Shown here one piece after another: positions 17,832 to 27,374 of a DNA stretch of 64,000 bases. Origin of the DNA: Gammaproteobacteria bacterium (GTDB lineage Bacteria > Pseudomonadota > Gammaproteobacteria > Ga0077536); assembly GCA_009692365.1 (NCBI GenBank), contig SHZJ01000010.1, positions 24,481-88,480 of the forward strand, written 5' to 3'. Position numbers and translations under genes: made by a program. Under the pieces are notes generated by a model, which saw only the letters and a list, made by a program, of their open reading frames with translations, did not search any database and had not been told where the DNA came from. Within the stretch, counting starts at the first letter, position 1; the number at the start of each line of letters is the position of its first letter.

Positions 17832-20746
17832 CTGGATCTTCTTTCGAACTGTTGGAAACGCGCCGGATCCCCACGCTAAACCTCGAGTTCCAGGCCTATC
17901 TCCACCCGGCCACCGGCGCTCGGCACTACCATTTGGCTTGCGACGACGACAACAACGCTTTCATGGTGGCCTTTCCCACGATTCCCGAAGACTCCACCGG
18001 GGTTGCCCACATTTTGGAACACACCACGCTGTGCGGCAGCCAGCGTTACCCCGTGCGCGACCCCTTTTTTATGATGCTGCGACGTTCGCTGAATACTTTT
18101 ATGAACGCCTTCACCAGCAGTGACAGTACGGCTTACCCTTTCGCGACCCGCAATCGGAAGGATTTCGACAACCTCCTGAACGTCTATCTGGATGCGGTGT
18201 TTTTTCCTTTGCTAGACCCTTTGGATTTCGCGCAAGAAGGCTGCCGGGTGGAATTTTCCGACCCGCAGGACCCCGCTTCCGATTTGGTCTACAAGGGCGT
18301 GGTGTTCAACGAAATGAAAGGCGCGATGAGCTCGCCGGTGTCCCAGTTGTGGCATCACCTGCAGGCGACGCTGTTTCCAAACACGTCCTATCGGTTTAAT
18401 AGCGGTGGCGATCCGGCGGAGATTCCAGACCTCACGCACCCGGCGCTCCGGGCTTTTCATGCGCGCCACTACCATCCGGCACTAGCGGTCTTTTTGACCT
18501 ACGGTTGTTTTGACCCGCGTGAACATCAGACGCGCTTCGCAGCGCTGGCGCTCGATCGCTACGCCGGCAGCGCGACGGGTGGTGCGGCACCTTTGGTGAG
18601 CGCGCTGCAGCCGACTTTAAGCGCGCCGCGCACCTTGGTGGCGGATTATGCCATCGGCGATGACGACGACACCGAGCACGCCACCCATTTGGTTTGGGGC
18701 TGGCTGCTGGGCGAAGGCGCGGACCCCCGGGCCTCGTTGGAAGCGCATGTGCTCTCCAGCGTGTTGCTGGACCACAGCGCATCCCCGCTGCGCCATTTTT
18801 TAGAAACCACCGCCCTTGCACGCGCCCCCTCGGAGCTGTGCGGGGTCGACGACTCGGGGCGACAGTTGGCGTTTTATTGTGGCGTTGAGGGTAGCGACGC
18901 CATGCATCTGGCGGCAATCGAGCAGGGAATTTTTGCCGTGTTGGAAAAATTGGCCGCGGAGGGCGCGCAAGGCGCGGTGCTAGAAGCGGTGCTCGATCGG
19001 GTTGAGATGTCCCAACGCGATGTGGGCGGGGATGGTTATCCCTATGGTCTGCAACTGATGAGCCGGGTGCTCCCGGGCGCGCTGTATCGCGCCGATCCGG
19101 CGGCGCTGCTGGACCTCGACGCGTTGCTGGCAGAACTGCGCGTGCAGGTCACCCAGCCAGATTATTTTCGCGGGCTGGTGCGCCGTCTGCTGCTCGATAA
19201 CGCGCATCGGGTCTGCGTCACCATGGCCCCCAATGCCGGCAAGCGCGACGCCGAACGCGCGGCCGAGCACCTGCGGTTGGCCCAGCTTGCGGCGCAGCTG
19301 GATGAGGCTGCACGCGCCAACATCACGACGGCGAGCGCCGCCTTGGCAGCGCGCCAAAGCCGCACGGAGGACCCGGATGCTTTGCCACGGATCACCTTGG
19401 CGGATGTGCCGGCCGGTGAAGTGCCCATTGTTGGGACTTTGCGCGAAGTGGCAGGTTTGGCCACGCACTGCTACGAACGGGGCACCAACGGCATCGTCCG
19501 GGTGCAGTTGGTGGTGGATTTGCCCGCGCTCACGCCCACGGAAATCGCCACCCTCGCACTATTTGCAGACTACCTCACCGACCTCGGCGCTGGCCGTGAG
19601 ACTTATCTGGAAACCCAAGCGCGGCGCGCGCTCGTGGGCCAGTTTGGGGCCAGTGCCGCCATTCGCAGCCATCTCACCGACGTCTCGCAGAGTGCCGGTG
19701 CGTTGGTGATTTCCGCGAAGGGTCTTAAGCGCCGCACCCCTGAGCTGGTCGCGGCGGTGTGCGAAATTCTGGCCGAGGTGCGTTGCGATGAATCGCAACG
19801 GCTGCGCGAATTGCTCACCCAGTCGCGGGCGGATCTGGAGCAGTCCATCACGGACCGCGGTCACCAGTTGGCGATGCACGGGGCGATGCGGGGCCTCAAT
19901 CCAGCCGCTTGGCTGGCTGACCTGTGGGGTGGCCCGGCGCAGATTCTGGCCTTGCAAGAGCTCGAAACCGCCGCGCGCGAAGCCGATGAACCGCTCGTCG
20001 CCTTGTTGACGAGTTTTGCCGAACTCAAACAAAAACTACTCGCAGCGCCTGCCCGGGTGCTGTTGGTCGGCGAGGCCGACGGCCTTGACGCCGCCGCCGC
20101 CGCGCTGGCTGCCCACGGTCTGCCGGGGGTGCGGAGCGTTGCTGCGCCGTTGTGCCTGCCCGCCCCTGCCGCGGCGCCCGGCAGCGCCTGGATTGCCAAC
20201 GGTGACGTTAATTTTTGCGCAAAAGTCTATGCGGCCGCGCCCGAGGGCGCGCCGGACGCCCCGGCGCTGGCGGTGTTGGCACGTTACCTGTCGGACGGTT
20301 TTCTCCACCCCACGGTACGCGAACGCGGTGGTGCTTATGGCGGGGGCGCAAGCTTTGATGGGGATACGGCCAGCTTTGCGTTTTATTCCTACCGTGACCC
20401 GCGGCTCGCGGAGACGCTGGCAGATTTCGATCGCGCGCTGGGCTGGTTGCACGATGAACAAGCGCCCCAGCTGCTAGAAGAGGCCATTTTAGGGGTGATT
20501 CAGCGACTCGATAAACCACGCTCGCCGGCCGGCGCGGCCGTACATTGGTTCTACAGCGAACGGCATGGACGCAGTGCGGCGCATCGCAGCCGTTTCCGCG
20601 CGCAGGTGCTGGGCACTTCGTTGGCCGATCTGCGTCGGGTTGCCGCCACTTGGCTGCAACCGGCAACAGGGGTCATCGGGGTGGTGACGCATGCGGGAGA
20701 GCGGGCCACCGTCGAGTCTTTGGGACTGACATTATTCAACTTCTAA
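17828..20746 (+). CDS. M16C zinc metalloprotease (PreP/presequence-protease-like)
   Basis: The 972-aa insulinase-family protease has the inverted zinc motif HILEH (61-65), with Glu64 the catalytic base, and Glu162 in FNEMKGAMSS as the third ligand. The length, single chain and segments LNTFMNAFTSSDSTAYPF and ERGGAYGGGA are those of the M16C (PreP/Cym1) group, which degrade peptides inside a two-lobed chamber. It has no signal peptide, so it is probably cytoplasmic. It overlaps the HAD gene by 4 bases. Confidence 0.92.
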   Translation: MTGSSFELLETRRIPTLNLEFQAYLHPATGARHYHLACDDDNNAFMVAFPTIPEDSTGVAHILEHTTLCGSQRYPVRDPFFMMLRRSLNTFMNAFTSSDSTAYPFATRNRKDFDNLLNVYLDAVFFPLLDPLDFAQEGCRVEFSDPQDPASDLVYKGVVFNEMKGAMSSPVSQLWHHLQATLFPNTSYRFNSGGDPAEIPDLTHPALRAFHARHYHPALAVFLTYGCFDPREHQTRFAALALDRYAGSATGGAAPLVSALQPTLSAPRTLVADYAIGDDDDTEHATHLVWGWLLGEGADPRASLEAHVLSSVLLDHSASPLRHFLETTALARAPSELCGVDDSGRQLAFYCGVEGSDAMHLAAIEQGIFAVLEKLAAEGAQGAVLEAVLDRVEMSQRDVGGDGYPYGLQLMSRVLPGALYRADPAALLDLDALLAELRVQVTQPDYFRGLVRRLLLDNAHRVCVTMAPNAGKRDAERAAEHLRLAQLAAQLDEAARANITTASAALAARQSRTEDPDALPRITLADVPAGEVPIVGTLREVAGLATHCYERGTNGIVRVQLVVDLPALTPTEIATLALFADYLTDLGAGRETYLETQARRALVGQFGASAAIRSHLTDVSQSAGALVISAKGLKRRTPELVAAVCEILAEVRCDESQRLRELLTQSRADLEQSITDRGHQLAMHGAMRGLNPAAWLADLWGGPAQILALQELETAAREADEPLVALLTSFAELKQKLLAAPARVLLVGEADGLDAAAAALAAHGLPGVRSVAAPLCLPAPAAAPGSAWIANGDVNFCAKVYAAAPEGAPDAPALAVLARYLSDGFLHPTVRERGGAYGGGASFDGDTASFAFYSYRDPRLAETLADFDRALGWLHDEQAPQLLEEAILGVIQRLDKPRSPAGAAVHWFYSERHGRSAAHRSRFRAQVLGTSLADLRRVAATWLQPATGVIGVVTHAGERATVESLGLTLFNF

Positions 20747-20759
20747 ACGGTGCAGGCAG

Positions 20760-21224
20760 ATGAATATCGACTTCGACGAGGCAGAATCAGGCTTCTGGGA
20801 AGCCCGCGCGGTCTTTGCCATGGCCGAGCAGTTTGCCGAGCACGTGACGCGGTCGGGCGACCGTGAGTTGATCAGTTTCCTGCAGGACTCTAGCGTCGCG
20901 CACCTCCAGCTGCCGGCCTACGCCGCGCTGCGCGAAACGCAGGGACTGCGCGACACCGCGTGGCCCTCGTGGTCGCTGCTCAACCAGTTTTGGCGGCGCA
21001 CCGTGGGTGCAAGCCGTGCCGAAGAAGCGCTAAGCGCCCAGCGCAGCGACGCCCTGGCGCGGGCCGATCGGGCGGAGCACTCCGCTTTTGATGCGTTTGC
21101 CGATTCCGCCCGGGTGACCCGCGAACGCGATCTGCTGCGCGCGGAAGTCGCGCGTTTAAACCTCACCGTGGCCCAGCTGCAAGCGGCGCTGAGCGCGACT
21201 GGGCCGCGCGAAGTCGGCCCCTGA
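20760..21224 (+). CDS. hypothetical protein with C-terminal coiled coil
   Basis: The 154-aa protein starts 13 bases after the M16C stop and is probably in the same operon. Residues 1-80 look globular (SFLQDSSVAHLQLPAYAALR, then WSLLNQFWRR), and about 85-145 form a heptad-rich, Ala/Arg/Glu-rich coiled coil ending LRAEVARLNLTVAQLQAAL. I do not recognise the family. No signal peptide or membrane segment is present. Confidence 0.7.
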   Translation: MNIDFDEAESGFWEARAVFAMAEQFAEHVTRSGDRELISFLQDSSVAHLQLPAYAALRETQGLRDTAWPSWSLLNQFWRRTVGASRAEEALSAQRSDALARADRAEHSAFDAFADSARVTRERDLLRAEVARLNLTVAQLQAALSATGPREVGP

Positions 21225-21253
21225 AGCGGCCGGGCAGTTGGCGCGGCGCTGCA

Positions 21254-21291
21254 CGCGCTGAGATCGGGCCGACCGGCCAGCGCTCAGCGCG
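21254..21291. terminator. inverted repeat at convergent gene ends
   Basis: A perfect 9-base inverted repeat (CGCGCTGAG at 21254, CTCAGCGCG at 21283) encloses an inner GGCC/GGCC hairpin. It follows the 154-aa gene and its right arm overlaps the stop codon of the lipoprotein gene on the other strand. It may stop transcription from both sides; no T tract is seen. Confidence 0.45.
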
Positions 21292-22729
21292 CAGCAGGCC
21301 CTTGCAACGGCGCGGCGCGCGTGAAATATCGCGCCAGCAGGTAGGCCTCATCGAAATGCCGAATGCCCACGAACGCGGTCGCGTGGTGTCCGCGCTGCCG
21401 CATGGCGCCCGCCGAGGGCACGCCGAGTGGCCACAACAGGTAGCGCTCGGCGCGCTGTGAGCCCGGCAGCAGGCCGTCGGGTGCAAACAAGCTGCGCGGC
21501 TGCCCGCTCGGCGCGGGTAAGGCGCGTAACGCCGTGTAATCCCGGACCTGCAGCGGTATTGCCGGGTGCGCCGGCGCCGGCCCCACCCCCCGCACAAAAT
21601 GCGTGCCGGCGGCCAACTGCACCCCGATGCGCGGCGCGGGCACAAGGCTAAAGGGCACCCACAGGGCTTCCCCGTCGGCCGGGTCCACGGCCCGCAGGCG
21701 CAGGCGCGCCGTGGGGAACCACAGGTGGTAGCAGCCGCAGTTGTGCAGGGTATCGAACGCCAGTGGCGCGCCGTCGGTATCCAGGGTCACCCGCCAGATC
21801 AGGCCGTCAAACTTGCCCGCCAGCGTATCGAGCATCCCAACCGCCGGGCGGGCCGGGAACCAAACGACGTAGTTCAACTGCAACAGCACCCGCGCCTCGA
21901 ACCGCGTGTACGAGGTGTATTGATAGACGCTCGGCGGCGCGGCAACCACCGGGGTGTCGGCGGTGCTGCGCACGATGGTGCCGATCACGTCATCCGCGCT
22001 CGCACTCGCCACCACCCACACCGGCGCGTGCTGGGCAAACAGCGCGGCCAGCACCGGCGCGGCGAGTGCAGGAAAACCCAAAGGGTCGAGGCGGGCGTTC
22101 GCCAGGGCAGGGGTGAGGTCGAGGGGTTCGAGCGGCGACGCGGGGGCGGCATAGACTCGGCCATTGGGGGGGATCTCAACGCGTGGCTGGGGCTGCTCGG
22201 TGTTCTGCAGACGGGCGATCCCGCGCCGCGCCAGCGGGGCCGCCAAGGGATATAGACCCAGCACCCGCTGCAGCGGCCGATAGTCGTCGGGGACGGTGGC
22301 GGCCCGCAACAGCGCAGCCCACGCCGAGTCGTTGGTGGCAAGGCTCGCCACCAGTTGGCGACGACACTCGTCAAGGGCCACGGTAGGCGCGCCTAGCGCG
22401 GCCATCTCGACCCGGCGTCCATCGGCATCCAGCGCGGCCAACCGCGCTAGCCACGCGCTGCGCTGCTGTGGGTCCAGCGGGTGTGCCGCAAAACTGGCGA
22501 GCAGCCGGTCGACCCGCAGATAGGGAAAGCCCGCCACCCGGGCGCTGTCGGCATCGCCCACCCCGGCCCGTGCGACCCGTCGGTCGGCCGCGTCGAACGC
22601 GGCGAGACACGCCGCTTGTGAGCGGTCCAGCGCGGCGGACAGCGGCCGCCCGAGGTTGCTGGCGCAGGCGCTGAGTCCCGACAGCAGCGCGCCTGCGAGC
22701 AGCGTTTTTGCGCTCCGAAATTTGCCCAC
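21284..22729 (-). CDS. lipoprotein of unknown function
   Basis: The 481-aa protein has a lipoprotein signal: a basic start (MGKFRSAK), a hydrophobic stretch and the lipobox LSAC with Cys22. The mature part has no membrane helix. Recognisable conserved-looking segments are YTSYTRFEARVLLQLNYVVWF, HNCGCYHLWFP and YLLWPLGVPSAGAMR; they recall a widespread uncharacterised proteobacterial lipoprotein, whose function I cannot name. It reads divergently from the kinase gene. Confidence 0.8.
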   Translation of the reverse strand: MGKFRSAKTLLAGALLSGLSACASNLGRPLSAALDRSQAACLAAFDAADRRVARAGVGDADSARVAGFPYLRVDRLLASFAAHPLDPQQRSAWLARLAALDADGRRVEMAALGAPTVALDECRRQLVASLATNDSAWAALLRAATVPDDYRPLQRVLGLYPLAAPLARRGIARLQNTEQPQPRVEIPPNGRVYAAPASPLEPLDLTPALANARLDPLGFPALAAPVLAALFAQHAPVWVVASASADDVIGTIVRSTADTPVVAAPPSVYQYTSYTRFEARVLLQLNYVVWFPARPAVGMLDTLAGKFDGLIWRVTLDTDGAPLAFDTLHNCGCYHLWFPTARLRLRAVDPADGEALWVPFSLVPAPRIGVQLAAGTHFVRGVGPAPAHPAIPLQVRDYTALRALPAPSGQPRSLFAPDGLLPGSQRAERYLLWPLGVPSAGAMRQRGHHATAFVGIRHFDEAYLLARYFTRAAPLQGPAAR

Positions 22730-22762
22730 CTGAGTCTGGCCTAATGGATGAGTGAGCGAGTG

Positions 22763-22768
22763 TACAAT
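22763..22768 (+). promoter_or_regulatory. possible -10 box (TACAAT) of the kinase gene
   Basis: TGTACAATCGG lies 13 to 18 bases before the ATG at 22781. Similar TACACTCGG sequences precede the genes starting at 60103 and 62982. No convincing -35 box is visible, so this is weak. Confidence 0.3.
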
Positions 22769-22780
22769 CGGGTTCCTGCC

Positions 22781-23872
22781 ATGCAGAGCGCGCAGACCAC
22801 CGGCATGAGTTTAATTTCCCCGGAACTGGCCACCGCCGCAGCGCGTGCGCTCGCCGCCTATGATCTGCCTTGGCAGACGCTAAGCCCGCTCACGGGTGGT
22901 CTCATCAACACCACGCTGCGGGTGGAAACCGCCGGTGGCCCGGCCTATGTGCTGCAGCGCTTGCATCCGATCTTCGATGCGGCGGTCAACCATAATCTGG
23001 ACCTAGTGACCGCCGAGCTGGCGCGCCAGGGCCTGACCACGCCGGTGCTAATCCGCACCCGGGAGAACGCGCGTGCGCTCCAACTAGAGGGCGCCGTGTG
23101 GCGGGTGCTGAGCCTAGTGCCTGGGCACAGCGTGGCGGCGCTAAGCGCTGCCGCCGGGGCGCGCGCCGCGGGCGCTTTGTTGGGGAGTTTCCACGCCGCG
23201 CTGGCTGATTGGCACGCGCCTTTACCGCATCTCCGGCCGCCCGTGCACGACCCGGCGCGGCATTTGGCGGCGCTGCGGGGCGCGCTGGCGGCCCATCCGG
23301 GGCATCGGCTGTACCCCGAGGTAGTTCGGCTGGCGCTAGCCATCACGACCCAATTGGCAGATTTGCCGGCGTGGCCGGCGGGGCCAGCCAGATTGGTCCA
23401 CGGTGATCCCAAGATTTCCAACCTGCTTTTTGACGCCGACGGACGGGGGCTGTGTCTGATCGACCTCGACACCCTCGCCCACGGCCCTTTGGTGCCTGAG
23501 TTGGGGGATGCTTTTCGTTCGTGGTGCAATCCGGGCCCGGAAGACGCGCCGCGAGCCCGCTTTGCGCTGGACTTTTTTGCCGCCGCCATTGAAGGTTATG
23601 CCAGCCAGACGGTGGGTTTGCTCGGCCCGGCCGAGTGGACGGGGCTGGTTACAGGGACCCAAAGCATCTACTTGGAACTCGCCGCCCGGTTCGCCGCAGA
23701 TGCCTTGGAGGAGCGCTATTTCGGCTGGTCACCGGCGCGCTATGCGACCCGCGGTGAGCACAATCTGGCGCGCGCCAGCAACCAACTGGCGGCGGCCCAG
23801 GATTTGGCGCAGCAGGCAGACGCCGCACAGGCGATCCTCGTGCGACATTTTACGACAGGGATGAAAGCTTAA
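22781..23872 (+). CDS. APH-fold small-molecule kinase
   Basis: About 363 residues with the aminoglycoside-phosphotransferase/choline-kinase fold: a Gly-rich opening LTGGLINTTLRV, the catalytic loop HGDPKISNLLF, and the metal-binding DLDT. The phrase YVLQRLHPIFDAAVNHNLD resembles N-acetylhexosamine 1-kinase-like and homoserine kinase-like relatives, so a sugar or amino-alcohol substrate is plausible. The start is uncertain among 22748, 22781 and 22805. It reads divergently from the lipoprotein gene. Confidence 0.82.
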   Translation: MQSAQTTGMSLISPELATAAARALAAYDLPWQTLSPLTGGLINTTLRVETAGGPAYVLQRLHPIFDAAVNHNLDLVTAELARQGLTTPVLIRTRENARALQLEGAVWRVLSLVPGHSVAALSAAAGARAAGALLGSFHAALADWHAPLPHLRPPVHDPARHLAALRGALAAHPGHRLYPEVVRLALAITTQLADLPAWPAGPARLVHGDPKISNLLFDADGRGLCLIDLDTLAHGPLVPELGDAFRSWCNPGPEDAPRARFALDFFAAAIEGYASQTVGLLGPAEWTGLVTGTQSIYLELAARFAADALEERYFGWSPARYATRGEHNLARASNQLAAAQDLAQQADAAQAILVRHFTTGMKA

Positions 23873-23942
23873 CTTTCGCTCGCCCATTTCCCCGGGGTCG
23901 CTAGAATAAGCTCGCGCACCCCCGCGCAACGAGGAGTAGAGC

Positions 23943-24875
23943 ATGGAACTGAGTGGCATTTTGACGTTGGGGTTTGTCGCGTTGGTGGCGATTACGCTCT
24001 ATAAGGGCGCGAAAGCGGTGCCGCAGGGTTGGGAATGGACCATCGAGCGCTTCGGTCGTTATCGCACGACGCTCCGGCCCGGGCTGGGCATCATCCTGCC
24101 GTTTATCGATAAGGTCGGGCACCGGGTCAACATGATGGAGCAGGTGCTGGAAGTGCCCTCGCAAGAAGTCATCACGCGCGACAACGCGGTGGTGCGGGTC
24201 GATGGGGTGGTGTTTTTTCAGGTGCTAGACGCCGTGCGCGCGGCCTACGAGGTCACCCGGCTCGAATACGCGGTGCTCAATCTCACGATGACGAATATCC
24301 GCACGGTGCTGGGTTCGATGGACCTCGACGAATCCCTGTCCAAACGCGATGTCATCAACTCCCGGCTACTCTCGGTGGTGGACGAGGCCACCCACCCGTG
24401 GGGTTTAAAGGTCACCCGCATCGAAATCAAAGACATCACGCCGCCGCAAAACATGGTGGATTCGATGACCCGGCAAATGACCGCCGAGCGTTCCAAGCGC
24501 GCGGCCATTCTGGAAGCCGAGGGGATGCGGCAGGCCGCCATTTTAAAAGCCGAGGGCGAGAAGCAGGCGGCGGTGCTGGAGGCTGAAGGGCGGCGGGAGG
24601 CGGCCTTTCGCGAAGCCGAAGCCCGCGAGCGCTTGGCCGAGGCGGAAGCCAAAGCGACCACGATGGTCTCGGACGCCATCACCCGCGGCAACGTGCAGGC
24701 GGTGAATTATTTCATCGCGCAGAAATACGTGGAGGCGCTGAAAACCATCGGCGCCGCGCCCAATCAGAAGATTATCTTTATGCCCTTGGAGACTACCGGG
24801 CTGCTGGGCTCGGTGGGGGGCATTGCGGAACTGGCGAAAGCGGCCTTCGCGCCGCAAATTTCAAACCGGCCGTGA
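23943..24875 (+). CDS. qmcA: SPFH/band-7 membrane protein QmcA
   Basis: The 310-aa protein has an N-terminal membrane helix (about 3-20), an SPFH domain (about 22-180; VPQGWEWTIERFGRYRTTLRPG) and an Ala/Glu-rich helical region (about 180-245). It ends in IIFMPLETTG, as in stomatin-like QmcA. Such proteins form large membrane-bound cages and associate with FtsH or NfeD partners. The downstream nfeD overlaps by 4 bases, the usual arrangement. Confidence 0.93.
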   Translation: MELSGILTLGFVALVAITLYKGAKAVPQGWEWTIERFGRYRTTLRPGLGIILPFIDKVGHRVNMMEQVLEVPSQEVITRDNAVVRVDGVVFFQVLDAVRAAYEVTRLEYAVLNLTMTNIRTVLGSMDLDESLSKRDVINSRLLSVVDEATHPWGLKVTRIEIKDITPPQNMVDSMTRQMTAERSKRAAILEAEGMRQAAILKAEGEKQAAVLEAEGRREAAFREAEARERLAEAEAKATTMVSDAITRGNVQAVNYFIAQKYVEALKTIGAAPNQKIIFMPLETTGLLGSVGGIAELAKAAFAPQISNRP

Positions 24876-25321
24876 ACCTCCTGCTGCAAAACCTAGGTCC
24901 GTGGCATTGGGTGCTGCTGAGCATGGGGTTGCTGATCGCTGAAATGCTGCTCCCGGGCACTTTTTTGGTGTGGTTTGGGGTGGGGGCGGCGGTCACGGGG
25001 GGCTTGCTGCTGCTGGTGCCGGGATTGGCTTGGCAAGTGCAGTGGGTGGTGTTCGCTCTGGTGTCGCTGAGCAGCGTCGTGGCCTGGCGGGCCTACCGCA
25101 AAAATCACCCCGAAGCCGAAGGCTACCCCACGCTCAATCGGCGCGGGCACTCCTACGTGGGGCGCCGGTTTACCTTGGTAGCGCCGATCATCGATGGCGT
25201 TGGCAAGCTGCAGGTGGACGATTCCAGCTGGAAAATCACCGGCCCAGACTTGCCCATCGGCACGGTCGTCACGGTGGTAGGGGCAGAAGGAACTATCCTA
25301 ACGGTCGCGCCGGCGGGGTAG
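24872..25321 (+). CDS. NfeD family membrane protein
   Basis: The 149-aa protein has three hydrophobic segments (about 10-75) and a C-terminal OB-fold region (about 90-147; RGHSYVGRRFTLVAPI, ILTVAP). This is the short NfeD1b form (YbbK/YbbJ-type) that works with stomatin/QmcA proteins. It begins with GTG overlapping the qmcA TGA (GTGA), which implies translational coupling. Confidence 0.9.
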   Translation: MNLLLQNLGPWHWVLLSMGLLIAEMLLPGTFLVWFGVGAAVTGGLLLLVPGLAWQVQWVVFALVSLSSVVAWRAYRKNHPEAEGYPTLNRRGHSYVGRRFTLVAPIIDGVGKLQVDDSSWKITGPDLPIGTVVTVVGAEGTILTVAPAG

Positions 25322-25404
25322 GCCACGGCGGTTGGTACGCCGCGCAACGGACAAAATCAATCAACGGGCCGCGAGCGCTCACCGCAAAATTAAGGGGAAC
25401 ACGC

Positions 25405-26166
25405 ATGGATTTGGGATTGGCAGGCAAGGGCGTCATCGTGACCGGCGCCAGCAAAGGGATAGGGCGCGCCATCGCGCTAGGATTCGCCCGCGAGGGTGCC
25501 CGGGTTGCGATCTGTGCGCGTGGCGCCGAAGCGCTGGAACACACCCGCGCCGAGCTGGCCGCCATCGGCGGCACGGTGTTCGCCGCCAGCTGTGATGTGG
25601 GCGACGCCGCTGCGCTGCAGGGCTTTCTCAGCGCGGCCCACGAGGCCTTGGGTCGGGTCGATGTGCTGGTTAACAATCCCTCCGGTTTTGGCGTGAGCGA
25701 CGATGAGGCCAGCTGGGCGGCGAGCGTCAATGTCGACATTTTGGCCGCCGTGCGGGCCACCAAGGCCGTCGTGCCGTGGATGGTGCACAATGGGGGCGGC
25801 GCGGTGATCCATATCAGCTCTATTTCCGGGCTAGAAGCCAGCCTGCCGGGGGTGGCCGCCTACGCCGCCGCCAAGGCAGCACTCATCAGCCATGCCAAAA
25901 GCATGGCCATGGAACTCGCCCCCAAGGGGATTCGGGTCAACTGCGTGGCGCCGGGGTCCATCGACTTCCCCGACGGCTTCTGGGATGGCGTGCATAAATC
26001 CACCCCCGCTTTCTACGACATGGTCGTCGGCAGTATCCCGTTTGGGCGCATGGGGCGGCCCGAAGAAGTCGCCAATGCGGTGCTGTTTCTGGCGTCGGCT
26101 AAAGCGAGTTGGGTGGCCGGCGCGCTGTTGGCGGTGGACGGGGTGCAGCACAAAGGTAACCTTTGA
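25405..26166 (+). CDS. short-chain dehydrogenase/reductase
   Basis: The 253-aa SDR has TGASKGIGRA for cofactor binding, then Ser (HISSISG), Tyr and Lys in AYAAAKAAL. The usual NNAG is NNPSG here, a mild variation. SD AAGGGG precedes the ATG at 25405. The end IRVNCVAPGSIDFPDGFWDGV followed by a gap and LAVDGVQ resembles 3-oxoacyl-ACP-reductase-like SDRs. The substrate is unknown. The next gene, an epimerase, starts 90 bases downstream on the same strand. Confidence 0.88.
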   Translation: MDLGLAGKGVIVTGASKGIGRAIALGFAREGARVAICARGAEALEHTRAELAAIGGTVFAASCDVGDAAALQGFLSAAHEALGRVDVLVNNPSGFGVSDDEASWAASVNVDILAAVRATKAVVPWMVHNGGGAVIHISSISGLEASLPGVAAYAAAKAALISHAKSMAMELAPKGIRVNCVAPGSIDFPDGFWDGVHKSTPAFYDMVVGSIPFGRMGRPEEVANAVLFLASAKASWVAGALLAVDGVQHKGNL

Positions 26167-26256
26167 TTCCGACCCGGAGTCTGAGGGCGAGTGCGGCTTA
26201 GCTCGGCCAGTTTCACCCGGCCGCCGTGCGCCAACCCGCGCGAAGGAGGACTCGGT

Positions 26257-27261
26257 ATGCAAGTATTTTTGACCGGCGCAACGGGTTTCATCGGTGGACC
26301 CCTCGTGAATGCGCTACTGGTGCGCGGTCATCGGGTGACCGCGCTGGTGCGCGACCCCGCGAGTGCGGCGGCGCAGGCGCTGCAGGCGGACGGGGCGGAA
26401 CTGGTGGTGGGTGATGTCAGTGACCGTGAGGTTCTGCGCACGGCGATGACCGGCGCGGATATGGTGCTCCACGCGGCGGGTCACTACGAACTCGGCTTAA
26501 ACAAGGCGGGGCGCGCCCGCATGACCCAGACCAACGTCAACGGCACCGCCAACACGCTGGGGATTGCGCGTGAACTGCGGGTCAAGCGCATACTTTATGT
26601 CTCGACAGCCTTTGTTTTCGGGCAGAGCGACGGCCGGCTACGCGATGAAACCTGGGTGCGCAGCAGTCCACCGCAATCCCATTACGAGGCGACCAAGTCC
26701 GAGGCCCACGAACTGGCCCTAGCCCTGCAGCGCGCGGGCGCACCGCTGGTGATCGCCTGTCCGGTGGCGGTCATCGGGCCCGGCGACCATTCAAACTTAG
26801 GGCGCTTGGCGCGGTTGTATGTCCGCAATCTGCTGCCACCAGTGTCGTTTGGCGAGGGCACCGTGAGCTTTGTGCACCGGGAAGACGCGGTCGCCGGTCT
26901 GCTCCACTGTCTGGAACGCGGGCAGTTGGGCGAGACCTATCTGCTGTCTGGCGGCGCGCTGCCGGTGCGTGAGGTTTTTAAGATCTGGCAGACCACGCCC
27001 GGCGGCCTGCAGTTTATCTGGTGGTGGATGCCGCGCTGGTGGGCCGTGCGTTACTGCGCAGTGCTCGAACCGCTGCAGCGGCTGTTTGGTCAAACGCCGC
27101 TGTTTAGCGCCGACCTAGCCCGGATTGCCTTTATGGATCTCCAGTTCAGCGGGGCTAAGGCAGAGCAAGATTTACAGCTGAAATTCCGTTCGCCACGGCA
27201 GGCTTGGCTAGACACCTTGGCGGGCGAACGGCGCGCGCTGCTGGGACTCGGCGGGCCCTAG
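26257..27261 (+). CDS. NAD-dependent epimerase/dehydratase (extended SDR)
   Basis: The 334-aa protein has TGATGFIGG near the N-terminus, ADMVLHAAGHYELG, and catalytic YEATKSEAH. It resembles dihydroflavonol-4-reductase-like and hopanoid-associated sugar-epimerase-like proteins. The SD GAAGGAGGA lies just before the ATG at 26257. The substrate is not evident. It may be co-transcribed with the SDR upstream. Confidence 0.88.
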   Translation: MQVFLTGATGFIGGPLVNALLVRGHRVTALVRDPASAAAQALQADGAELVVGDVSDREVLRTAMTGADMVLHAAGHYELGLNKAGRARMTQTNVNGTANTLGIARELRVKRILYVSTAFVFGQSDGRLRDETWVRSSPPQSHYEATKSEAHELALALQRAGAPLVIACPVAVIGPGDHSNLGRLARLYVRNLLPPVSFGEGTVSFVHREDAVAGLLHCLERGQLGETYLLSGGALPVREVFKIWQTTPGGLQFIWWWMPRWWAVRYCAVLEPLQRLFGQTPLFSADLARIAFMDLQFSGAKAEQDLQLKFRSPRQAWLDTLAGERRALLGLGGP

Positions 27262-27374
27262 CAGCGCAGCGGCCGGGCACCCAACAGGGACAGGTAGTTG
27301 AGCAGCAGGAAGGTGAGCCTTGACGGCGCGGGTGGTTTACACTACGCGCCCCCCGTCTGGTCACGCCTCAGCCC